A stretch of DNA of 38,747 bases, from positions 1-38,747 of the forward strand of contig CAYXLR010000019.1 in assembly GCA_964466035.1 (NCBI GenBank), given 5' to 3'. Below are positions 15,054 through 22,203 of this stretch, piece after piece. The position numbers and the translations under genes were made by a program. This DNA is from JANQEA01 sp964466035. GTDB taxonomy: Bacteria > Bipolaricaulota > Bipolaricaulia > UBA7950 > UBA9294. Positions within the stretch are counted from its first letter, which is position 1. Each line of letters opens with the position of its first letter. The notes beneath the pieces were generated by a model. That model did not search any database. It saw only the letters and a program-made list of their open reading frames with translations, and was not told the origin of the DNA.

Positions 15054-17243
15054 TCAAGAGAGCGGGTCGTGCACCGAACTCCCAGTCAGCCAGTAGGCGA
15101 TCAGATCCTGCATCATCGCCAGGCCGATCGTCAGGTCGCCCGTGTTCGGGACCGCGTCCCCGGAAACCCACAGCGACACGGCATACTGGATCTGATCGAA
15201 ACCGATCGTCTCGTCGAGGTGCGGGTCGATGGCCTCTGCAGCGACGTCCCATCGGGAGATCACCACGGGGATCGACAGCACCGAGGTGGCCGTCACTCGA
15301 TCGTCGCCCGAGATCGTCTCCGAGAACCGCGGCGACGAGCTGCCCATCTTGCCGCTGATCGTCGCCTGCAGCATCCCTTCGACGCTCGCCGGCGCGGTCA
15401 ACGTGTAGCGGATCTCTCGCTTCGAGTTGACGCCGTCGGGCACGAACTTCTCGAGGAACAACCATTCGATCGTCTGTCCGTTCTCCCGCAGCGTCGCGCC
15501 GTCGCTTTCGACCAGTTCGAACGTCCATCCGGCCGGGATCGTCTCGGTGATCGACAGCCCGTTGAGCGTCGTGTTCAACCCGAGATCCAACGTCACGTGG
15601 ACGACGCCGGAGGGGATCGTCCAATTGTCCGGCAAACCGGTCTCGATCGTTCTCAGCGTCGTGACCGGAGCGATCACGTCGATCGTCTTCTCCACCGTCG
15701 TCTGCGCGCCCTGTTCGTCGACGACGGTCAGCACGACGCGGTGCTCACCCGGCTCGCCGAAGGCGTGCGCGACCTCGGGGACCTCCGTCGTTTCGTCGAT
15801 GAGACCGTCCCCGTCGAAGTCCCACAAGAACCACACGATCGAGTCGTCCAGGTCGTACGAGCCGCTCGCGTCGAGCAGGATCTCCACGCCGACGCGCGGC
15901 CGGTCGGCCGTCATGACGTCCGCTTCGGCGTCCTCGATCGGCTCGGTTCGCCTCGTGCTGAAACTCGCGTACGGAGGCGTGTTCCCGATCACGATCTCGG
16001 CCGCGTAGGCGACCGATGCCGCGCCGCGGTCGTCGATCACCACCAGCTCGACATCGTACGTCCCCTGCTCCGGGAACCGGTGCCGCGGATTCTGCTCGAG
16101 GCTCACGTTCCCGTCGCCGAAGTCCCAGTGCCAGGCAACGATCTCGCCTTCGTCGTTCGTGTCCTCCGAGAGGTCGGTGAACTCGATCATGTCCGACGTC
16201 GTCGGCTCTTCCGGGTCGTACTCGAAGCGCGCGATCGGCGGCCAGTTGGCCACCGGGATCGAGATCGAGCCGACGACGCCTCGGAAGTCGGCGTACGTCA
16301 GCAGCGAATCGGCCTCTCGAGACCATGCTCCGGCTTCGAGCGCCTCGATCTGCATCTCGATCGTGATCTCCTGCCCGATCAACAGCTCGGCGATCCGCCA
16401 GATCACCGACGTCGATCCGTCCGCCAACGTCTCCACCTCGAACGGACTCGGAGTCGCCGAGACGAAGCGCAGGCCCTCGGGGAGCCGCTTGTCGATTTGG
16501 ATCTCGCGTGCCGCGATGTCGACCTCGAACTGCTCGTCGATCGCTTCAAGCGCCTCCTCGGACGGGCGGCGGTAGAACAGCCCGTCCGTCTCCGAGGCGA
16601 ACGCCTGAAGGAGATTCTGGTTGATCAGGTTGCCGATCCCCACGGAGACGATGTGGATCCCGGTCTCCGCGGCGATCTCGCTCTCCGTCGACGGATCGAG
16701 ACCCGTGTTGCTCTGGCCGTCGGCGAGCAGGATCTCGACCAGGATCGCGTCGTCGCGCCCGACCTGCAGAAGCTCTCTCCGAGCCATCTGCATCGCCAGG
16801 CCGAGCGCCGACTTCCCTCCGACCACCAGATCGGCGATCGCCGTCTTCAGCGCCATGCGCTCGTACGTCAGGGGGACCTCGAGACGCGCCGTCGTCGCGT
16901 ACGAGACGAGCGCGATCCGATCCTCGTCCGAGAACCGGTCGATCAAGTCGAACGCAAACGACTTCGCGCTCGACAGGTCGGCCGTCGAAGAGGTGTCGAT
17001 GATCAACACGCAGTCGACCGGATACCCGTTCACCGGCCCGAGCCCTTCGATGCGGAGTGTGACGTCCGCGAGGCTCGGCTCTCCACCGAGCCGCGTGACC
17101 GCTTGGTCCTCGCTCCACTCGATCGTCTGGTTCACGTAGACGGACTGCCCGAGGGCGGCCGCCCACGACATCGCCAACATCCCTATCAGGAAAAGGAGGG
17201 CGGCGAGAGGCCTCCCTCTCGCCGCGCAGCTGGTCGTTCTCAT
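15054..17243 (-). CDS. Secreted VWA-PKD-PKD protein with repeated C-terminal module
   Basis: A 729-residue exported protein. The order is signal peptide (residues 1-33, cleavage near ALGQS), VWA domain (about 77-235), a beta region with RLPEGLRF (about 240-330), PKD 1 (about 335-420, WHWDFGDG), PKD 2 (about 425-523, FLWDFDGDG), a Pro-x-Gly-Trp module (about 530-655, ETIPAGWTFELVESDG) and a tryptophan-rich tail (662-729). The VWA metal site reads D83-T-S85-S-T87, with Thr replacing the last Ser, and D175 in LLADGQSNT. It is probably still able to bind a metal ion. The ATG at 17243 has GGGGG 9 nt upstream; an in-frame ATG at 17252 is the alternative. Second gene of the operon. A role in adhesion or assembly at the cell surface is inferred from domains. 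Confidence 0.82.
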   Translation of the reverse strand: MRTTSCAARGRPLAALLFLIGMLAMSWAAALGQSVYVNQTIEWSEDQAVTRLGGEPSLADVTLRIEGLGPVNGYPVDCVLIIDTSSTADLSSAKSFAFDLIDRFSDEDRIALVSYATTARLEVPLTYERMALKTAIADLVVGGKSALGLAMQMARRELLQVGRDDAILVEILLADGQSNTGLDPSTESEIAAETGIHIVSVGIGNLINQNLLQAFASETDGLFYRRPSEEALEAIDEQFEVDIAAREIQIDKRLPEGLRFVSATPSPFEVETLADGSTSVIWRIAELLIGQEITIEMQIEALEAGAWSREADSLLTYADFRGVVGSISIPVANWPPIARFEYDPEEPTTSDMIEFTDLSEDTNDEGEIVAWHWDFGDGNVSLEQNPRHRFPEQGTYDVELVVIDDRGAASVAYAAEIVIGNTPPYASFSTRRTEPIEDAEADVMTADRPRVGVEILLDASGSYDLDDSIVWFLWDFDGDGLIDETTEVPEVAHAFGEPGEHRVVLTVVDEQGAQTTVEKTIDVIAPVTTLRTIETGLPDNWTIPSGVVHVTLDLGLNTTLNGLSITETIPAGWTFELVESDGATLRENGQTIEWLFLEKFVPDGVNSKREIRYTLTAPASVEGMLQATISGKMGSSSPRFSETISGDDRVTATSVLSIPVVISRWDVAAEAIDPHLDETIGFDQIQYAVSLWVSGDAVPNTGDLTIGLAMMQDLIAYWLTGSSVHDPLS

Positions 17244-17288
17244 TCGTATCATCCCCCTAGACGGATTGCGCCACGTGTGCAGCACACA

Positions 17289-19496
17289 TCAGTCGCAGGT
17301 CGACGTATCCGGATCGCACGGGCCGTACGGCACGCTCGGAAGCGGATCGCAGATGTTCGTGCTCGTCAACCAGTAGGCGATGATCTCTTTCAGCGTGTGG
17401 TAGTCGACCGTCTGGTCGCACGTCCTCGGAACGATCTCGTCCTCGAGCCAGAAGGCGATCGCCCGCTGGACCTGCTGGAACGAGATCTTGTCCGACAACG
17501 TGATGTCCAACCGATCGTTCTCGACATCCCACCGCGAAATTGCGACGATCACCGATACGCAGTCGCTGACGTCGACCCCCGAGTCTCCCGTCACTACCGT
17601 CTCGAGACACGGCAGCGCTGCATCGACAAGGCCGTACAGGTCGGTGCTGGTGGCGTAGCACGGATCGCTCGCCGCCATCTCGATCGCCTCCGTCTGCGGC
17701 ACCTCGACCTGGTAGATGATCGTCTTCACCGTGCCTGCCGGGACCTTGCTCGGGAAGACCCACTCGATCGCCGAGGCCTTGTAGTAGAAGCCCCCGTTGT
17801 CGATCGGGATGACCTTCCATCCGGCCGGGAGCTCTTCCTTGAGCCCGACGCCGTAGAGGTCCTGGTCCGCCCAGATCTCGACCTTGACGGTGAACGTGCT
17901 TCCCGCCTTGTCGCCGCCGGGCCCGTAGTAGTTCAGCAGGACGTTGTTGCACGGAACCGGCGTGTCGATCGTCCGGACCGCGCTCACGTCCGCATACGGA
18001 ACCAGCGGAAGCGGCAGATCGACCGGCGTACACGTGTACGCGTAGGCCGACAGCTCCTTCATCATCTCGAGGTCGATCGTTGCGCCCTGCGTCCACGGCA
18101 CGACCTCGCTGAACTCCCACATCTCGAGCGCACGCTCCAGCTGCTTCGCTTCGATCTTCTGGGACAGGCGAAGGTCGATCGTGTCCTCGGTATCGAACCC
18201 GATCCGCGGGACCAAGTGGGTGATCGCCGTCTTGATGTCCAGCGCGTCGGTCACCTCGATCTTGGCGTCCCCTTCGATCGGAAGCTCCATGTACGGGGTC
18301 ATCGCCTGGAGCGTTCCGGTGAGGGTGAAGCAGACCGGGAGCGTCGTCGCGATCAGCTCGTCGCTTTCCGGAACGGTCAACTCGTACGAGATCACCTTCG
18401 TGGTCCCGGCCCGAATCTGATCGACGAAGACCCACTGCACCGCCGATCGCTTGAACGCCGCACCGGCGTTTTCCAGCGGTTTGATATCCCAGCCGATCGG
18501 CAGGACTTCCTGGAGACCGACCCCGGCCAGATCGACGTCCGGCTCGATGCGGATGACGACCAGGAACGTACTCCCGGGCAACGCCTGGGACGTCGAAATG
18601 GTCCGCGTCACCGACACGGCGAGCTCGTCGATGTCGATCGTCATCGAGGTTCTAGCGATCGCTCCTTCGTCGTCCGTCGCCCGGAGGGTCACGGTCTTGA
18701 GGCCGGCCGTCGCGTACGTGTAGCTGACCACAGGGTCGGTCGTCGCTTGATCGAACAGGCCGTCCCCGTCGAAGTCCCACTCGTACGTCTCGATCCTCCC
18801 GTCCGGATCGAACGAGCTGGTCGCGTCGAACGTGATCTCCTCGTTGATATGAGGTTCCAATGGAGAGATGAAGAACGAGACCTCGGCCGGCTGGTTCGGC
18901 GTACCGGCGACGAGGATCGGATCGATCAGGTTCAGCAGGATCTCGTCGGTCCCGAGGGCTCCGGAAAGGAACTTCACCTGCGTGATTCCCGCGGTGAACT
19001 GCGGGAAGAGGGTCAGCTCGAACTCGGGGCCGAGCGGTCCGAGGACCATTCCGTCCCCGCGCGCCTCGTCCCACGTCCACGCGATGTTCCCCGTGGGCGG
19101 AGTCAGCTCCCACGTGTCGCGCAAGTCCGTCGCGTCGTCCTGCACGATGAAGTCGGCTCCCGCGGGAACACCGGACAGCGTCATCGCCGTCGAGCCGGCC
19201 GTTCCGGCCGGTCCGCCGAGGATCACGAACAGGGACAGCTCGCCGCTCAAGGTGTCTTGGTACAGGAACAGGATTGCCGTGTTCGGCTCTTCGAACCCCG
19301 TCGCCGCCTGCATGTTCGAGATGTTGTAGAACTCGACGGCGCCGCCGGGGTTCTCTACCGGCATGATCTGAACTCGCGTCTCCTCCTGACTGACAGTGTA
19401 GAAGCCCTCTCCTTGTCCCGCACCCGGTATCGGAATGAGGAGAACGACCGCTGTCAGAAGGAAGGAAAGGCCAAGAGTGACCTTACGCACCTTCAT
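17289..19496 (-). CDS. Secreted PKD protein with two copies of the Pro-x-Gly-Trp and tail modules
   Basis: A 735-residue exported protein. Signal peptide residues 1-27 (LGLSFLLTAVVLLIPIPGAG) are followed by an N-terminal beta domain (about 30-200) that I do not recognise and a PKD domain (about 202-293, YEWDFDGDG). Then come module copy 1 (295-415, EVLPIGWDIKPLENAG), tail copy A (about 430-497, KIEAKQLERALEMW), module copy 2 (505-645, EELPAGWKVIPIDNGG) and tail copy B (about 650-720, KISFQQVQRAIAFWL), ending Cys-rich (DPDTSTCD). Beta module plus tail is thus duplicated within this one protein. Eight or more Cys in the second half suggest disulfides after export. AAAGGAGGT lies 4-5 nt before the ATG at 19496. 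First gene of the operon; I found no clear promoter in 19497-19638. Function unknown. Confidence 0.82.
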   Translation of the reverse strand: MKVRKVTLGLSFLLTAVVLLIPIPGAGQGEGFYTVSQEETRVQIMPVENPGGAVEFYNISNMQAATGFEEPNTAILFLYQDTLSGELSLFVILGGPAGTAGSTAMTLSGVPAGADFIVQDDATDLRDTWELTPPTGNIAWTWDEARGDGMVLGPLGPEFELTLFPQFTAGITQVKFLSGALGTDEILLNLIDPILVAGTPNQPAEVSFFISPLEPHINEEITFDATSSFDPDGRIETYEWDFDGDGLFDQATTDPVVSYTYATAGLKTVTLRATDDEGAIARTSMTIDIDELAVSVTRTISTSQALPGSTFLVVIRIEPDVDLAGVGLQEVLPIGWDIKPLENAGAAFKRSAVQWVFVDQIRAGTTKVISYELTVPESDELIATTLPVCFTLTGTLQAMTPYMELPIEGDAKIEVTDALDIKTAITHLVPRIGFDTEDTIDLRLSQKIEAKQLERALEMWEFSEVVPWTQGATIDLEMMKELSAYAYTCTPVDLPLPLVPYADVSAVRTIDTPVPCNNVLLNYYGPGGDKAGSTFTVKVEIWADQDLYGVGLKEELPAGWKVIPIDNGGFYYKASAIEWVFPSKVPAGTVKTIIYQVEVPQTEAIEMAASDPCYATSTDLYGLVDAALPCLETVVTGDSGVDVSDCVSVIVAISRWDVENDRLDITLSDKISFQQVQRAIAFWLEDEIVPRTCDQTVDYHTLKEIIAYWLTSTNICDPLPSVPYGPCDPDTSTCD

Positions 19497-19638
19497 TGCT
19501 ACCTCCTTTGTTGACATGCTCATCTCTTATCGCCATCAAAACAGCAATCCATCCTCACTTTAGCAGATACCCGCATCCCAAGTCTGTAACACCGATTACG
19601 ATGTCCCCCGCCTCCTTTCGTCGTTTCCGGCCCATCGC

Positions 19639-20268
19639 TCACAGTGCCACAGCGAGTTGGTAGAGCGCCGAGTCGATGGCCCCTTTCGCCGCCTCCACCG
19701 GATCGGCCGTCAGCAGGGACAGAAGCGGGCGATCCTCGTACGTCACCGTGGTCGAGAACTCGATGTCTCCCTGCGGGCTGAAGACGGTCGCGAAAAGGGC
19801 GACCGTCGCCTCTTTTTCAATCCCCATCAGAAGCCCGAGCGGGCTGATCAAGATCTGAAGCGACGCGTTCAGAAACGAGGTCGCTCCGAGCAGCAGAAGA
19901 GACCGCTCCGGCCTGTACGACAGCTCGTTCTCCCAACGGACAACGCGAAGGATGATCACGTGACTGACGCCGAGCGCCTGGGCGAGCTGGCGCATCCCTT
20001 CGACGGTGATGGAGCTTCCGACGTACGTATTGGTGAGCCGCTGCGCGTACATCAGTTCACCCTGCGTGCAGACGTGGGTCCCCGTGATCACCGAGCAACG
20101 CTGATACGCGTAGTTCCTTATGATCTCCAGATCCGAAGCCGGCACCGGCGCGGCGGCTTGTACGAAGACCGCTACCTTCTGGCGCTGGCCGAATCCGCTG
20201 ATGGCAATCGAGGAAACGATGATCAGGACAACAGCGATCGCCAAAACCCTTGGTCGACGGTTCATCAT
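19639..20268 (-). CDS. Exported protein of unknown function
   Basis: A 209-residue protein with an N-terminal export signal (MMNRRPR, hydrophobic residues 8-24, cleavage near SGFGQ). The rest is an alpha/beta domain: a strand KVAVFVQAA, a Cys pair in YQRCSVITGTHVCTQ, a helix GMRQLAQALGVSHVIILRVVR, a hydrophobic hairpin ATSFLNASLQILISPLGLLMG and a late strand region. The 'ALGVSHVIILRV' pattern recalls the TolB/CsgG/LpoB-like periplasmic fold. That is only a resemblance, and no lipobox is present. ATG 20268 follows a GGGGGGAAGAG stretch; ATG 20265 is an equal alternative. It lies between rplM and the PKD operon, all on the minus strand. Confidence 0.65.
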   Translation of the reverse strand: MMNRRPRVLAIAVVLIIVSSIAISGFGQRQKVAVFVQAAAPVPASDLEIIRNYAYQRCSVITGTHVCTQGELMYAQRLTNTYVGSSITVEGMRQLAQALGVSHVIILRVVRWENELSYRPERSLLLLGATSFLNASLQILISPLGLLMGIEKEATVALFATVFSPQGDIEFSTTVTYEDRPLLSLLTADPVEAAKGAIDSALYQLAVAL

Positions 20269-20421
20269 TCTCTTCCCCCCACCCGGATTCCTTGTTGCTG
20301 CTTCGGAACGGAGTCTAGCTTCGGGTCGGGGAGCCGGACAGGAAGGGTGTCGAGACCCTCTCCCGACTTTGTCTAGGGGATTGTGGACAGATGTCCGAAC
20401 GGAAGGGAAACCAGGTCTGAA

Positions 20422-20865
20422 CTAGATCTCCAGCTCTTTCGGCTGCTGCGCCATATGCGGATGCGTCGGCCCTTCGTAGACCTTCAGCTTGCGGAGCATC
20501 CGCCGGCCGAGCTTGCTCTTCGGGAGCATCCGCCGGACCGCCTCGCGCACCGGAAGGGTCGGGCGACGCTCGATCAGCCGGCGGTACGTCACCTCCTTCA
20601 GCCCGCCGATGTATCCGCTGTGACGCTGGAAGAGCTTCTTGTCCCACTTCTCGCCGGTCAGATCGATCTTCTCGGCGTTGACGACGATCACGTAGTCGCC
20701 GGTGTCGACGTGCGGCGTGTAGATCGGCTTGTGCTTCCCCTGCAGGATCACCGCGATCTCCGACGCCATCCGGCCGAGCCGCCGCCCGTCCGCGTTGACG
20801 ACGAACCACTCCCGGTCCCAGCTCGTTCCCATCTCCTCGTTCTTCGCGACGTATGTCCGTTGCAT
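20422..20865 (-). CDS. rplM: 50S ribosomal protein L13
   Basis: A 147-residue L13, an early-assembling protein of the large subunit. Conserved blocks are WFVVNADGRRLGRMASEIA, GDYVIVVNAEKIDLTG, RHSGYIGGLKE, a RRMLPKSKLGRRMLRKLKVY core and YEGPTHPHMAQQP. Length is normal. AAGGAGC precedes the ATG at 20865. It has its own near-consensus promoter overlapping the end of purA. In most bacteria rpsI (S9) follows rplM immediately. Here 153 bp without a gene follow, and then an unrelated exported protein, so S9 must be encoded elsewhere. Confidence 0.97.
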   Translation of the reverse strand: MQRTYVAKNEEMGTSWDREWFVVNADGRRLGRMASEIAVILQGKHKPIYTPHVDTGDYVIVVNAEKIDLTGEKWDKKLFQRHSGYIGGLKEVTYRRLIERRPTLPVREAVRRMLPKSKLGRRMLRKLKVYEGPTHPHMAQQPKELEI

Positions 20866-20901
20866 CCTGGTGCTCCTTGATGACCGCTCGTTGAGGCAGG
20901 G

Positions 20902-20930
20902 ATTATATCGAGGGGGTTTCGCCGTTTCAA
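20902..20930 (-). promoter_or_regulatory. Strong promoter of rplM
   Basis: On the minus strand TTGAAA (20925-20930), a 17-nt spacer and TATAAT (20902-20907), close to consensus. The -35 box overlaps the purA stop codon. The leader is about 30 nt. Confidence 0.8.
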
Positions 20931-22192
20931 AGCCCCCGATAGATCGTCGCTTCCGGCTCCGGGCCGGTGGAGACGATCTCGATCGGTGCGCCGGCCGCCT
21001 CCTCGATGGCCGCGACGTACGCCGCGGCGGCGGCGGGAAGATCGCCGATCGCGTCGATCCCTTCGAGCGGTTCCTGCCAGCCCGGAAGCGCCTCGTAGAT
21101 CGGCTCGCAGCCCTCGAGGACCTCGCCGGAAAGCGGGAACCGGTCGATCTTCCGCCCTTCGTAGGAGTACGCCCGGCAGACCTTGATCTCGTCGCAGCCG
21201 GTCAGAACGTCGATCTTCGTCAGCGCGAGGTCGGTCGCCCCGTTCAGCGCGACGGCGTAGCGAAGCGCGACCAGATCGAGCCAGCCGCACCGCCGCGGCC
21301 GCCCGGTCGTCACGCCGAACTCGCCGCCCCGTTCCCGGAACCCGGCGCCGACTTCGTCGTCGAGCTCGGTCGGAAACGGGCCGGCACCGACCCGGGTCTG
21401 ATACGCCTTCACGACCCCGAGGCGCTGGGCGACGCCCGGCTCGGGGATCCCGATCGAGTTGCCCAGGCCGGCGTACGTCGTCGACGACGAAGTGACAAAC
21501 GGGTACGTCCCGTGGTCGATGTCGAGGAGCGTTCCCTGCGCCCCCTCGAACAGGACCGCCTCCTTCTTCTCGAGGGCCGCGGCGATCGCCGCGGTCGCGT
21601 CCCCGACCGAATCGACAAACGGCTCCGAAATGCGAAGCAGCTCCTCGGTCAGCTCCGCCACGTCGAGTCGACCGACCTCCTCTTTTCCGGGCCATTGCCG
21701 CCTCAGGAGGTCGAGCCGCCACTCGAGCCGCTTCGCCAGCTTCTCCGGCCGGAGGAGGTCTCCGGCCCGGATCCCGATCTTCGCCGCCTTGTCGCGGTAC
21801 GCCGGCGCGATCCCCCGGCGGGTCGTCCCGAAATGCGCCCCGCTGCCCTCCAGCTCCTCGAGGAGCCGGTGATACGGGAGGATCAGATGGGCGTTCTCGG
21901 CGATCAGGAGCTCGGGCGTCCGCCCCACGTGGGCGGCGATCGACTCGACCTCCTCGCGGAGGACCTCCAGATCGACGACCATCCCCCCCGCGAGGACGTT
22001 GACCGTGCCCGCGTAGAAGACGCCGGCCGGGACCAGGTGCGTCCCGAACTTCACCCCGCGGTCGATCACGGTGTGGCCGGCGTTCGGCCCGCCGTTGAAC
22101 CGGACGACCATGTCGGCCTCCCGCGCCAACAGGTGAGTGATCTTCCCCTTCCCCTCGTCGCCCCACTGCAATCCGAGCACCGCGGTCGCCAT
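20927..22192 (-). CDS. purA: Adenylosuccinate synthetase
   Basis: A 421-residue GTP-dependent enzyme that joins IMP and aspartate to form adenylosuccinate, the first committed step to AMP. Signature motifs are the N-terminal GLQWGDEGKGK (P-loop with catalytic Asp), NGGPNAGHT, GTTRRGIAPAY, the switch-like FVTSSSTTYAG, TTGRPRRCGWLDL, and a Thr-Lys-x-Asp guanine-recognition motif (TKIDVL). Length is typical. AGGAG lies 6 nt before the ATG at 22192, and the ileS stop is only 11 nt upstream. purA is therefore probably co-transcribed with ileS from the promoter at 25.5 kb. Confidence 0.97.
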   Translation of the reverse strand: MATAVLGLQWGDEGKGKITHLLAREADMVVRFNGGPNAGHTVIDRGVKFGTHLVPAGVFYAGTVNVLAGGMVVDLEVLREEVESIAAHVGRTPELLIAENAHLILPYHRLLEELEGSGAHFGTTRRGIAPAYRDKAAKIGIRAGDLLRPEKLAKRLEWRLDLLRRQWPGKEEVGRLDVAELTEELLRISEPFVDSVGDATAAIAAALEKKEAVLFEGAQGTLLDIDHGTYPFVTSSSTTYAGLGNSIGIPEPGVAQRLGVVKAYQTRVGAGPFPTELDDEVGAGFRERGGEFGVTTGRPRRCGWLDLVALRYAVALNGATDLALTKIDVLTGCDEIKVCRAYSYEGRKIDRFPLSGEVLEGCEPIYEALPGWQEPLEGIDAIGDLPAAAAAYVAAIEEAAGAPIEIVSTGPEPEATIYRGL

Positions 22193-22203
22193 CGCGCTCT
22201 CCT

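Noticed and set aside
14652..19514. A plus-strand open frame of about 1,600 codons opposite the PKD/VWA operon.
   Set aside because: It is a shadow of GC-rich coding sequence: Arg/Asp/Val-rich composition without domains, while the minus strand has signal peptides, ribosome sites and clear PKD and VWA motifs.
19497..19638. A promoter for the PKD operon (hexamers such as TATCTG and TAAAGT on the minus strand).
   Set aside because: No -35 partner at 15-18 bp spacing matches well, so I did not call it although a promoter is expected here.
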